Shown piece after piece: positions 23,229-34,640 of a stretch of 64,000 nt of DNA. A program made the translations under genes and the position numbers. The stretch covers positions 1 to 64,000 of the forward strand of contig JAMKCH010002867.1 of NCBI GenBank assembly GCA_023653785.1. The letters are read 5' to 3'. Each line of letters opens with the position of its first letter. The stretch's first letter is position 1. The notes below the pieces were generated by a model. That model did no database searches. It was not told the origin of the DNA and was given only the letters and a program-made list of their open reading frames with translations. The stretch is from Ophioderma brevispina. Lineage: Eukaryota > Echinodermata > Ophiuroidea > Amphilepidida > Ophiodermatidae.

Positions 23229-24525
23229 ATTATTTATTCTATACTTTCGAATAGAAGTGGTGCGTTTTTTGTGGTACCGAGGGGAGGGGTTTGTCGACAA
23301 TTTTGCAAGTCCCAACCGCTCCACTATGAGTCCAAGGTGTGGTGCACCAAACGACATGTTTAGTCACTGGGACCAGAGTAATAAAAATCTTGCACAGCAA
23401 AAAAGCACACATCGTCCTTTTTGTAAATTTTTGTCTGTGTGTATCTGTGTATGTCTTCATTCCCATGCCGATTTGGTACAGTTTTGCCTCAACTCCCTCA
23501 AAAGCACAACATCAGAGTGTATAACTCTCTAGAGGGCTCACCATCAAAATTTACAATCTTGTGCCAGGCCAGGCAGTGTGTGTGGCACAATTGCAAATTC
23601 AGAGTTCCTGGATTTGAAATTGACATAACTGCTATAGTCTGCGATATAACTGATTGTAAAATAACCAGTGCAAGTCAATGAATGTGTCCTGTTATCCATT
23701 GTTTTAAAGGGCAAACTAGAGAATTTTTGAGGCACCCAATTAAATATTGTGTCATAATAGTAATTTCATATAATTAGACACTCAAATAGCTTCGTACTTT
23801 AGTTGGGCTTTTGAAATGTCTATAAAAAGAGAAAAAATGTGATTTTGATTTGTTATATCTCAATGCAAAACATAGGATGAATTTTTATTTGCCTCCATAC
23901 GAAATAGAAAATTCAAAATTTTTGTAGCCAAAGAAACATTCTCAGCTTAATCCTTTCAAGATTGGGGGTATTTTTGATGAAAGCTTTACCTCAGGAGGGC
24001 AAAAATCATTACTTTTAATTTTTTTAGGGACACCTGATTGTGAAATCTCTCGTTGCACCTTTAAAAGGTCACAAAATCTAATGGGGTGTGACACTACACC
24101 TTGCAATTTTATGCTTCATGTAATGTGTTTATTTAAGGTGGGTGTTCCAATCGTCTTTGGAACCCCCTGATTCACCCGTAAGGTATATCGATTTTCTATC
24201 AATGAAGGCTGTATTTTTCTAAGTTTCTCTGAAATTTTGAGCGCCTAAATCCATTTCATCCCAGATATAAAAAAAAACAGACAAATTATGGTTAACCACT
24301 AATATTAGCACGTATTGAATAGGGCGTTTTCAATGCGCATTATTGCTTCTACATTTAACCCACAAGTTTGTTTCCCACTTGATGGTGCATATGTGCATGT
24401 CAGGCCTCTCATATCAAGGAAGAACAACAATAGACATAAATCGGAACCATCACCTTTAACATGATTTTTTAAATCTTAGTGCTAAAAGATAATTGTTTTT
24501 TGTAAAAAAAATAAAAAAAATACAC
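23229..24525. other. Non-coding stretch with overlapping ORFs
   Basis: The 91-codon ORF at 23257-23532 and three overlapping frames share the same bases, and none has a recognisable motif. TTTAAGGTGGGTGTTCC near 24133 resembles the AAGGTGGATGCC word seen at 11375 and 13191. No bounded element was found. Confidence 0.4.
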
Positions 24526-24529
24526 TTAA

Positions 24530-25411
24530 AAGTGATTCTCAGTGATTTGCTACTATTGAAACCGCGAACAATCACAAAATTTCATATGTTATATTTTGGT
24601 TACTGCGTGGATTTCGGACATAACCTTCAAGTTGTTGGCTTGAAATCCGTGTATTAAAGGCAAGGCAGTAACTTTTATATATCGTATTCGGTAATTTCTA
24701 TATGTGCGTATCAAAATTTCGACTTGGATTTCAAAAAGTAGCTTTCCCCGGTGAATCTCACAGATTTTCAGCGATATTGTGCTCCACGATCAATACAGTT
24801 TGACCTCAACGACACAAACATTAATGATCTTTGTTTATTCTGTCTGTGTAACCCACAATCAGCTGTTAGTGCAGACTTTGAGACGTCGTCCGCCGCTTAT
24901 GTCTAATTTGTCTGTAGACTTTACGACATTTTCATCATCAAAAATTTCATATTTTTCACTATTGGTGTTTTTCTTCTTTCTACATTAGCGCAGTTATTGG
25001 AATTGTCCACACTTATCCCTGATTTAATTAAGTTTAAAAATTGTTGTTTTAGTTCTTGTTTTGTCTAATCAGTGAACTTTCAAACAGCTGTGATTCAAGA
25101 AAATATAACTTTGCCACATTTTCCCTTTATGAAATTCATACTATGAAAAAAAGATGAGGTCTTTCATTTGTTCAGTGTCCCTCACAATTTCATATTAAGT
25201 AACTAAAGAACATACCCAAAACAGATAGGGACAATTTGATAAGAGGCTACAGACAATCAGGTAATTTGGGTAGGCTAACTTTATTTTTTTTGCCCTACCC
25301 GTTTAACCGAAATGTGTCCTATTACATGAATATCATAGATTCGTACTCATTGATAGTAAACCACAAAGGTTACAGACTCGTACAAACAAGGTGCATGTCG
25401 TGAGAATCACT
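24530..25411. mobile_element. Candidate TTAA-type TIR element, 882 bp
   Basis: It starts AAGTGATTCTCA after TTAA (24526-24529) and ends TGAGAATCACT before CTAA (25412-25415). The ends form an 11-12 bp inverted repeat. The flanks match TTAA with one change on the right. No transposase is visible. Confidence 0.45.
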
Positions 25412-25551
25412 CTAAGCGCGTGTTTTTTTCCTTGTGTTGCAGCACCATTCCGCAAATCGTCTGCTGAATTAATGTCACCCCAACCGGCGACATAATTATA
25501 CAATTCGTCGTTACCCCATAAGCCTATTTGTCTCTATTTTCCACACCTAAA

Positions 25552-26499
25552 AGCCACTATCAGTGATTCCTTCAAAATGTAACAACTCGCACCTCTTTTT
25601 TTAGAGGTCCATTTTTTTTTTTTTTGGCACTGTTGTATTGGAAAATGGTTGACGTAGTAAAACCCCTCCAAGTGGCTAAGCTAACACGCTGTATTGCCAA
25701 GAAAATGAAAATTTTTCTTGCCAATGTTTACTAATAATAAAAGTCATAATGGCATCTTCAAACACTGTTGAAATTGCTTTATACGGGATTCATCTCAGAT
25801 ATGTGACCCCGTACCATATTCTTGCGGAGGTGAAAATCAATGAGGCGCAGGACTTCTGTAATCATGTTATTGTGAGGAATTTCAAGGCCTGAAATAAACT
25901 ATTGGGCTTTTCCATACAGAAGAAATTGTATTAGGGCAGGTGAGTGGAGTATATGACCGGACACGTGGACCTCCAATTTAATCCGGTGTGGCACATGCAT
26001 TCGAATTCTTTCATTCCCTCTCCGACTTAATGAATAGGTCCAAAAACTCCAGGGGGACGAACGTATCAATGCGAAGCGACTATCGTGTCTTTTTCGCAAA
26101 GTAGAAATGGTAAATAAGTGTTAGTATGACCTTGCTCGAAATATCTAACCGTAAATGCCACCGCATTTACGGTTAGAAGTGCTAAGGTACCAGAAATTGG
26201 CGGAAAGTATGACAAACATGATCGGTTATCCTGCTTAAGGATATTCAGTGAAAAAAAGTTAATCCGATCTGGAAGCTTGTCTTGTCAAGTGCAGTCGACT
26301 GGCCGAGAAACTAATCTACATATCAAGTTCCATCGTCGAATTTTTTTGCAACGCAGGGTCCGCCCGAATTTATACTATTAAAATCTCTATCCGTCAACAG
26401 GCACAGTTCGGATAGAGTTATCGATCAAATATGACCTAACCTTAGCAATTTAAAGACAAAATGGACATTTGAATTGGAAAGAAATGACTGATAGTGGCT
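25552..26499. mobile_element. TIR element related to TM1 ends, 948 bp
   Basis: The left end AGCCACTATCAGTGATT is matched by CTGATAGTGGCT at the right end. This resembles the TM1 terminus AGGCACTATCAGTGATT, but the interior is different and longer. Flanks are TAAA and TATA, so a TTAA duplication would have decayed. It may be a different non-autonomous deletion product mobilised by the same transposase as TM1. The interior contains a perfect hairpin. Confidence 0.5.
26145..26176. repeat. Perfect 14-bp stem hairpin
   Basis: CTAACCGTAAATGC (26145-26158) pairs exactly with GCATTTACGGTTAG (26163-26176) around a 4-base CACC loop. It lies inside the 948-bp TIR element. There is no T-run and no evidence of a bacterial terminator role. 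Confidence 0.8.
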
Positions 26500-28106
26500 T
26501 ATAGTTTAACCATATTCTATTTTTGAGTCAATCAAATCATGTAAACAATAACTACTATTATTGGGAAATGTGTAAATGTAGTAGGCATTCAAAACAAATT
26601 AAATCTATAACCATAGCTGAAGCTGGATGACATTCCATGGATTTAATCCATGTATTATGTAAAAAAATGGTCTCTGGTGACCATACATGTCAGTGGGATG
26701 GGGTTGTGGTTTTCCAATACACGTCCTCGGATCTTTGACTCTAGGGAAATGGACCATGGCAGGGAGTTCGATCAGTTCAGTAATCGAAACTAGAGGTCTT
26801 TACATACACATTATAGGGATGACTTTAACATTGGACTGGACCTCTAGTTACGGACAATAGGCTATACGGCCAGCTTGAAAATAACAAATACCTATGTACT
26901 CATGGTACGAGCACTCAAAACCACAGTGATTGTGACTTTCCGACCCTTCATCCACACCAACAAAATGTTAATTACATGATCTTGAGAAACTCATACAAGA
27001 TAGTGCACTTATGGTGTTGTTCGATCTTGAGGATTATGTTAAAAAAAAAGCATATTTACTTTTACAAGTCCAGTTTTCACTCCAAAATACTTGGATTGTA
27101 TTTTGCTGCTATACAAACAGCTTACGGTAGGTCAGAAGTCTGAGGTCAGTTTACGGCAGGTCCGGTAAATACGTAATCCTGCTTCTTAAAATTGAAAAAA
27201 ACTAGCGTTCTGAAAATTCTCAGATGGGAATAATATCGAAGGCATTGTGGGAAAAAGCGATTGGTGTCCCGAAGCGATTGCGTGCGCACTTTTCCATCTC
27301 TGCAAGCCACGAACGTGACCAGAATAAACGTTCAATTTCTCGCTAGGTTCTATAGTTCAGACCCAATACGATACATATCAAAACAAAACATAGGAAGAGA
27401 CCCCATGATGCAAACAAATCCATAGAACCCCTTCGTTTTCCGGAGATATTTGGGATTCAGTTTCATTAGCATACATTGCTATGACGGACTGATAACGGTT
27501 AAATCTCTCGCGCAGTACTAATTAGATAATATCTTTTGCAGTCTGTGACACAGACTTCACCGTGGGAAAGACTTACCAGACTACCGCGTAGGTCAATTGA
27601 AGGCAGGGAACCTAAGGCCGACTGACAAGAGAATAGAAGCTATACTGTAATAAATGAGTAGCTCATGATTGCGGTCGTAAGTGGGTAGTTTGTGTTATTC
27701 CCGCTATATGTCAATACGTCATCCTGCAGAATAGGACCGAGTCGGTTTGCGGCGGCTATCATTACAAAAACGTGTATGGGGATTTCTATAGCCTTGAAAG
27801 ATTATAACATGCTCAGTCAAAGCGAGCGATTGTAATGCGCAATACCGGACTTTGACAAGAGTCAACTGTTACGTCATGCTCATGAGCAGATATCGCTCGC
27901 TGCGACTGGGAAGTATATCGTGGGCTTTTTGAATGTTTACAAAAATTGGGGCGCCACAGTTGACCTTTCACCGTATCATTTCACTTGGATTTCCGGTTTG
28001 GACTTGGTCTGTGAAGTGAAATTATCGTCCTTGGAAGTGCATTAAAGTTGCCTTTTAAGTTAACTTGCTTCTGAAAACGTACCTCAAAACATTAGGGTTG
28101 TCTACG
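26500..28106 (+). other. Mixed stretch leading to a candidate first exon
   Basis: No ORF of note. From about 27200 CpG words become more frequent (for example near 27290, 27740 and 27890). This could be the promoter or 5' UTR of a gene whose first coding exon lies at 28107. No convincing TATA box was located, so this is weak. Confidence 0.3.
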
Positions 28107-28124
28107 ATGTCTGACAGCCCAAAA
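28107..28124 (+). CDS. Possible first coding exon with splice donor
   Basis: ATGTCTGACAGCCCAAAA encodes MSDSPK and is followed at once by GTAAGTAA, a near-perfect splice donor. The upstream ~100 bp lack other ATGs close to the start and look like 5' UTR. Short first exons of this kind are common in animal genes. The call rests on this one start-plus-donor arrangement, which can arise by chance in 64 kb. No downstream exon was identified in the repeat-filled 28-64 kb, so the product is unknown. Confidence 0.25.
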
Positions 28125-28239
28125 GTAAGTAACTTTGCTCAACCATGGACTATTTAGAGAAGCTTAAGTTGAGGCAAAATTTTTTCTACATCGGTCCCGA
28201 GTTCATATTTGCATGACTTGGAGGGCCCGTAAAATATGT

Positions 28240-28325
28240 CAGGTTGATAAAAGATAGCCAGTCAAGTCATGCTTAGCAGGACTGGGGTTCGATCCACGTA
28301 ACCAGGAAGTCAGCTGGCAGTCCCA
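28240..28325 (+). ncRNA. Possible tRNA-derived SINE relic
   Basis: GTTCGATCC at 28287-28295 fits the Pol III B-box consensus GWTCRANNC exactly. The sequence upstream (TAGCCAGTCAAG) is only a poor A box, and no tRNA fold is evident. It could be a decayed SINE or chance. Confidence 0.25.
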
Positions 28326-28990
28326 GGCCAGTTATTGTATTTGTAGACTTAGCACTGGTTTGGAATTCTCACAATGTACAATATTACACTGTCATGACTG
28401 TTTATGCTACTTACCGAATAACCGACACTGGGCTCTGCTCGGTCTTCATCAGGCATGATTCTGACAGGACTAACTCGATACCAGCTTCAAAATTTGGAAA
28501 CTGCCAATAAACAAGTTACAGCCTCTTTAACACTAAAAAGTATCCAGGTCCAAATTTGCTCTAGTTCTCACTGTTCTAGTCTATTCCTGATTGTAAAACA
28601 TATACAGATGAAATGCTGAGTTATACCAGTATGAACATTTGCCCAATTAAGGCTGGTGTATACCCATGCACACAATGAAATCACAGCTAAACTGTTAGAA
28701 CTATAGAGAAGCAACCAGTCTAGCACTTTAGTACAATCCTGAAGTACACAACACAAAATACACTCCATAAACTTTGCTGTGTAAAGGTCACAATGCACAC
28801 TGCGTTGCAAACCAATGCAGACTAGGATAAATATGGTGCTAAAGAATAGCCACATGTTTTTGTATAGAGTGCAACAGTTAGGTCAATCATCTGATTCTGA
28901 GATCAAAACAGGGTGGATTTTGATCACAAGGCAACAATAGTGTCATCCTACATGACATTATCAATGACCCCAGTATGACAATGCAAGCAA
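28326..28990. other. Non-coding stretch
   Basis: A 95-codon minus-strand ORF (28568-28855) has no recognised motif. No repeat ends were seen before the TTAA of the next MITE. Confidence 0.45.
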
Positions 28991-28994
28991 TTAA

Positions 28995-29338
28995 AGACCA
29001 TATAGTGATTTGAAAATATATTTGAAGTTTGCATGGAAATAGCTTCAAAGTGAAGATAAGTCTGTAGACTTTCATAAGTTACCTTTTCATCTGTTAGGAA
29101 TTGAAAGAAAGGGAAGGAAACGGCAGGTTCCAAGATACGATTCTCAGATCAATACGTGTTGTAGTAAGTGTCGTTCGGACCGTATGACTAAAATCTCCGA
29201 TTCTGTCCTTATTAGGTTGCTTCTGGTTCTTATCATTTGCAGGGTATGTTAGGATACATGTACTTGGTACGTACTTGCTAAAATCTGATTTTGATTGATT
29301 TTTTCGATGTCTATTTAGCAAAATCAATGATATTGTCT
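28995..29338 (+). mobile_element. TM1 MITE, copy 2
   Basis: It starts AGACCATATAGTGATT after TTAA (28991-28994) and ends near ATGATATTGTCT. The right flank has decayed from TTAA to TTGT. The interior carries the family landmarks AAGATAAGTCTGTAGA, GTTGTAGTAAGTGTCGTTCGG and GTCCTTATTAGGTTGCTTCTGG. It is more diverged than copies 1 and 5. Confidence 0.8.
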
Positions 29339-30111
29339 TTGTAAAAACACTGACCCCAAAACATTTGGGAATTGGCCCCCCACCCAGAAATAGACATGCA
29401 TGCCGCAGATGATCGTCAACTACTTGTGAAGCAGGAGCACAAGGTGGTCACCTACATGTTATGATTTGCCGTGGTAATTCATGGACAGGCCTATAAACCC
29501 CAAATTCCACAAAAGGGGCAAAAGGTCCCACTTTTGCTGTTTTTTTTTATAAAAAGGTCCCAATTTAAGACATTTGACAAAAAAGTTCACTTTTGGTGAT
29601 AAAATGTTCTTCAAAAAGGCCAAAAAAGACAGTTAGGGGGGTTAGGTTAGAGTTAAACCTTTTACCACCAAAGGTCCACTTTTTGTGAACGGTCCCACAC
29701 ACACCCCCCCCCAAAAAAAAATTAATCCTGGTGTACGACCCTGTGAAATGGATGAGAACTTCTACATCAACTGACACTGACATTTTCTTCTTGATAAAAA
29801 AAATACTAAAATTGGTAGGTTTGCACAAACAGCATCTATGGATTTACGGCCAAAGACAACGCCAGTTGTGCCATGCAAAACAGAACCAGCATGCATGAGA
29901 CATGGGAGTAAAGAGAGTAACAAAGTCACATGTGAGAGGGGGGGTTGGTAAATTCCTGGTTTTGAGGCAGATTTTCCTGTTGGAGTTGAAAATTTCCCGG
30001 TGAGGACCGGCAGCAAAAAAGGGCTGATTAGCATGATTTTCAAGCTTTTTTACTGGTCAAAAGCCTCTGGGTGGCAACCCCCCCACCCCACTGTTATGTA
30101 CTGGCATGACG
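29339..30111. other. Low-complexity non-coding stretch
   Basis: It contains AAAAGG(TCCC)AC words repeated loosely between 29510 and 29700, a C/A run near 29705, and no convincing gene. A similar AAAAGGTC/CCACTTTGCTG block recurs at 31030-31090 and 35945-36005 in the duplicated region. Confidence 0.4.
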
Positions 30112-31149
30112 CATTTTAATTTTTGTTTAAATTGCCAACTTTACAAGATTTTTTCAAATTTTTGAAGGAAACAAAATGATTGAAACAATTATAACCGCTT
30201 TTTATGGTTTCCCAGTGGGCACACCAGGAAAAATGATGTAATACAGGGTTCATGTACCAGATAATGGTTGTGAATTGGTTGTATATGCAAATTATTTAAA
30301 CGTCAAGTGGTATATTTTGGTTGGTTTTGATGTGGTAATAACATTAAGTCTCACAGAAGGATGCGCTCGTCATAACATATGTTAGTACAACATTTAAACC
30401 AAACCAAAAAAAAAAATATAACCATTGACAAAAGGCAACTTTGCTGACAGAATCGTGTGTGTTCCACACCCCCGGTGGTCACAACCCAATCCTCAAGGAA
30501 AGGCCCTGAGGACACTGAGCATTAAAATATCCCCTACTTTCATGCTTTCCCAGTTTTGCGGCCTCCAAGTATATACCCATTTGTGATATTTAAAAAGCAC
30601 TTTGTTGTTGTTAGCAGGGTAGAATAATAATTAATCCTTAAATCAATTCAGCAATAGGATCAAGCTTGATAAGGTATCCCTGGGATGTTGGTCCACTTAC
30701 TTATGATTCTGTTCAATAATGGTTCTGTTCCATAGTTGTAGACAATGTATGTTTTATGCAATGGAAGTGAAGTAATAATGTCCCACTTCATATACAGATA
30801 TTAATTTTTTGAAAAGTTAAAAAGCATCTCAAGAAAATGTGATATAATGCCATGGGCTAGAACAGTTTCTTAGCTAAATAAAACTTTTCCTGATCAATTT
30901 GGAGATTAAAGGAAATTGGAGGAAATAGGAAAGATGTCAAGTGCACTTGGCCACTCCCACTGTGTGTTTGGAAATTGTCCAGGGTAATAAGCATGCACAG
31001 TGAAAGCTTGTGAAAAACATATTGGGACCCCACCATTCCACAAAAAGGACCAAAATGTCCACTTTGCTGAAATTTTGTGCTAAAAAGGTCAAAAATTAAA
31101 GCAACTGACAAGAGTTCAAAGTCTGAAAAGGTTGGTTTTGTCATGGGTT

Positions 31150-31327
31150 TGTGCATTTACAGAAACAGTTTTTTAACGGAAGATAAGTCTGTATTTTTTT
31201 TCTTTACTTATTTTCCCCCAACTTTAAAAATTGACGAAAGGAAGAAGACAGTAGTAGGTTTGAGTCTTCTTTCCAATTACTTGTTGAAGTGAGTGTCCGT
31301 ATGGACAGTTATGACAAAATATCAAAT
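31150..31327 (+). mobile_element. TM1 MITE, split copy A, 5' part
   Basis: The landmarks ACAGAAACAGTT, GATAAGTCTGTATT and GAAGTGAGTGTCCG followed by ATATCAAAT match the first two thirds of TM1. Homology stops exactly where the inner TIR element begins. The original 5' terminus is too decayed to place. The corresponding part of copy B lies near 36080-36249. Confidence 0.7.
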
Positions 31328-34300
31328 CGTCGGCGGGGCATCACATACGTTCTATCTCATATTTTGGACATTTCTTGAGGAAAAAGTCGGTAGTGGAATA
31401 GACGTTGAAACTCTTCATAATACAGAGTTTCAGACTGGGGAACTCTACCTAATAATGAGATATAATTAGCAAATTGATCGAGTGCATTAATTCAAAATTT
31501 ATTTTTTCACTACAGCGCATTGACATAGATCACTATGTGATGCATAAAAATATGTACATGCGTGACTTTAACCGCGATGAATCAGTTACATACCGAGCTA
31601 TCTGTGGTCTATCTAAGAAATCGAAAACGCCAAGATACATATACAGACTGTCCCAATAAAACTTATACAATCAAACTAAAAAATATTAAAAAAATATTAA
31701 ACTCTGCATTTTTGCGAGATATTTGACTTATTTGTTAGGATAAGTTCCCTAAGCTAATCCTTGCTTTATCCTCCAATTTGATGGACCCTAATGGGAGATA
31801 TGTAAGTTGAAACAAAAAGGATAAAATTACCACTGGGCCAGTTTACCTTGAAGGTTCAAGAAGACACATTAAAGGTATAAGGTGTGTAACATCATGTGGG
31901 ATTAATTAAACTTTTTTCAAACAAAAATAAGATGGTACAGATCAGAGAAAATGTATTACCATGCATTGAACTAAGCAATTATTATGTTCAGTTGTACACC
32001 AGAAATATGTTGTTGGTTAAAACGGAGGGACACTATCAGAGGGACAATAATCGTGAAATTCATGGAATTTTAGGGAGGACATCGCGGACAGGCTGTGGGC
32101 CCCAAGCTTTTTTTTTTTTCATTCATAGCGCCAAATGAGCCACGAGGGCATTGGACGAGCCTGAACAGGGACCGGAATTTGAAGTCACTGTGCGCGGTTA
32201 TAAATAGATCAGTGAGTTTCGACTTTTAGAATATTTCGAACTTAGGCTTTAGAATATTGGTCCAAGTTTTAGTATTACGTGGCTAAATACCTATCGGGAA
32301 CGGCAAAAAACGACGCTATCTTGGCCGGCCCCCCCTGAGCGCGGATAGGAGAGAAGGAGGCGCCTCTATAATCATAATAGTTATAATTCATCATCAATTT
32401 TGAGTGGTGTTTGACAACTACTGTATCATATACGCACAAGGTGTTTTTAGTCCCCAAAATACCACTTGTATCAGAAAAATGAGAAAAGTGCTGAGAAAAT
32501 TCAGGGGCTTGCTCTCTGGAAAAAAGCAAAGCCAGAGCATGCCTCCATATCAATGACCATGATTACTTATATGAAGAAACAGGAAGGTTGTGCATAGCAT
32601 AGTTGCCCTTTGTCATGGAGCTTGTAAGTGACGCCTAAGATAGACCTTTGTCAGTAGAAGCTACAAAGAGCTACATGAGGCAGCCCTTTTATAACAATAC
32701 CTGCAAAACCTATAGAGCTTATGCTGCTAAGATTTGGATTATATAACCGTCTTAACACCAAGCAGATTGGCATACAACACAATGGCCCATGACAGCGCCT
32801 TTATATCAGGAGCAAGTTAACACCACTATGAGCTAATTCCATGTGGCAGTTCAAAGCGTCTCACCACCGTATTGAGCAAATAATCCCTGTATTTGAGTAT
32901 GATTATGATACCCAGGACGTGCATGGTCAGCAGCTGTTTTTAAACAGTGCTCAATTCCAAGGTACTGAACGAGCACTTGGTAGATTAGGCATGCCTTACC
33001 ATATTGATATGGTATGGGTAGTAAAAAGTTTGTTGTTGGTTTTTGGACATTCATTTAGTGTTACGGCCCCCAGAATACAAAAAATGCAAAAAATGAGGTC
33101 TTCCCCAAGATCCAGAATGCCACTCACATATATTGCTAAATAAATATAGCACCCATCCCTTGCAATGTGCAGTGTGGTTCTGGGGGTGGCAAGGCCTTCA
33201 AAATAGAAATTTTAATTGTCATTGAAGCATGTATATAATTTACATAAAAACGAATTTTTGAGAATTTAACTTTAATTTTAAAAAAAAAAAAAAAACCAGC
33301 AAAAGGTAACTTTGAGCATGTCACTTTATTAGGCAAAACGTTTCAAGTTCATTATTTTCTCATGAAAACTATAGAAAGGGCGTTATTCAATTCCTGATCT
33401 CGGCCCGATTTGTCTTGGAAGGCTGAAACTAATGGAACAGCCACTAGTCTGTTGAGGGACAAATCTGTGGACAACGCTCTAATGTGGAGGGACAATTTAC
33501 CCTTCCCCTATTCCCCACTGCCTCCAAGATGCCAGGGAGGAATATAATGAAGAAAGCAGTGTTCAACAAAGAGCAATAAAGGAAAGGATGGTTGTGTTCA
33601 AAGGTCTCAGTTTACTTTAACAAGGGTGTTTTATGGTTCTACCTTAGCTTACCTTCTGCTGAAACTTGGAGTAGAGCTGAGACAACAAGACTGTTTGGAT
33701 TTGAATTTCCCAATGCTACATGTATTTATTAGCAATTGCGACATTATAAAGTTATAAATTATGTTATATCACAAGAAGCAGCACTTTATACCTACTTTTA
33801 TTTTAATTTTCAATAAAGAATGTCTTGAAGGTGATTTTCAATGACAACTTTGTTGATATCAGGAGAGCCAAAATTGGCCCAACAGGTTTTTCAACTGTCT
33901 CAGATAATTAGCGATAACTCCTGAACCAGACCCCCAAATTACAACAACTAAAAATCTCATGAAAGCTGGAACACTCCTAAAAATGAATCAGTAAAACGCA
34001 AGTTGAGATGAACCTGAATTTTTGGCCAAAAAATTAATCTTTGATTGTATAGTTTTTTTTGGACAGTCTGTATCTTCATCACATACCAATCTATATCAAA
34101 TCTGGCGTCCACATACTGCCTATTGGACATAGATCACTATGTGAACACACTGATAACAATTGCGCCTTTTTATAATATGGTGGATGATGCGTCACATACT
34201 GGTCTATCTGTGTTCTATCTCAGACATCGTTTGAAAACAAAAGAAATCTTTGTCACATACGATCTATACATTTCACAGTCCCATATTAAACAGTGTTTGC

Positions 34301-34492
34301 TAGATAACCCGCATTTTATTTTTCACTGATGAAAAACTCTGTAATTGTGTTTTCTTGACGATCTTTCCTTTTGACTGTAAGTAAAGATGGCAATCGGTAG
34401 TGTCGAGAGTTATTCAAGGAAAAGATTTTCAATTGTCGATTTTCTCGAAACACATATTTTGTGAGATAGATCAGTATGTGATGAAGCTGATG
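31328..34492 (+). mobile_element. TIR element inserted in TM1 (copy A), with subterminal repeats
   Basis: The left end CGTCGGC...CATCACATACGTTCTATCTCA pairs with TGAGATAGATCAGTATGTGATG...GCTGATG at the right end. In copy B the left terminus reads CAGTCGGCTGC, which agrees better with the right end. The word CACATAC-nn-TCTAT recurs several times near both ends (31339, 34080, 34195, 34250), as do ACATAGATCACTATGTGA-like palindromes at 31516 and 34127. Subterminal repeats are typical transposase binding sites in several cut-and-paste families. AAAT flanks both ends. No transposase ORF is present. Confidence 0.65.
31644..34070 (+). mobile_element. Innermost TA-flanked TIR element, copy A, 2.43 kb
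   Basis: It starts CAGACTGTCCCAATAAAACT and ends AGTTTTTTTTGGACAGTCTG, an inverted repeat of about 30 bp including ATACAATCAAA inside. TA lies on both sides, as expected for Tc1/mariner-type insertion. The length exceeds a normal 1.3-kb mariner, and no DDE transposase frame was recognised, so it is non-autonomous or of another TA-targeting family. ORFs within (up to 100 codons) are not conserved between the two tandem copies. Confidence 0.7.
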
Positions 34493-34640
34493 AAATTTTA
34501 TCCTTATTAGGTTGCTTTTGGTCCTGTCACTTGTAGGGTATATGTCAGAATACCTATCATGCCTCTTTTTGTTACAGACATGCAAAAATATTCTTTTTTA
34601 GATTTTCTCCATTGAGCAAATCGTGAGCTGAGAATTACAA
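34493..34640 (+). mobile_element. TM1 MITE, split copy A, 3' part
   Basis: This begins AAATTTTATCCTTATTAGG and runs through GTAGGGTATATGTCAGAATACC, matching the last third of TM1. It resumes where the 5' part stopped, with AAAT repeated on both sides of the insertion. The equivalent in copy B is 39380-39525. Confidence 0.7.

Noticed and set aside
26145..26176. Rho-independent terminator
   Set aside because: The stem is AT/GC mixed without a following T-run, and the context is eukaryotic and inside a transposon.
32841..33143. 100-codon ORF within the innermost TIR element
   Set aside because: The frame is not preserved in the tandem copy, and no transposase motif is present.
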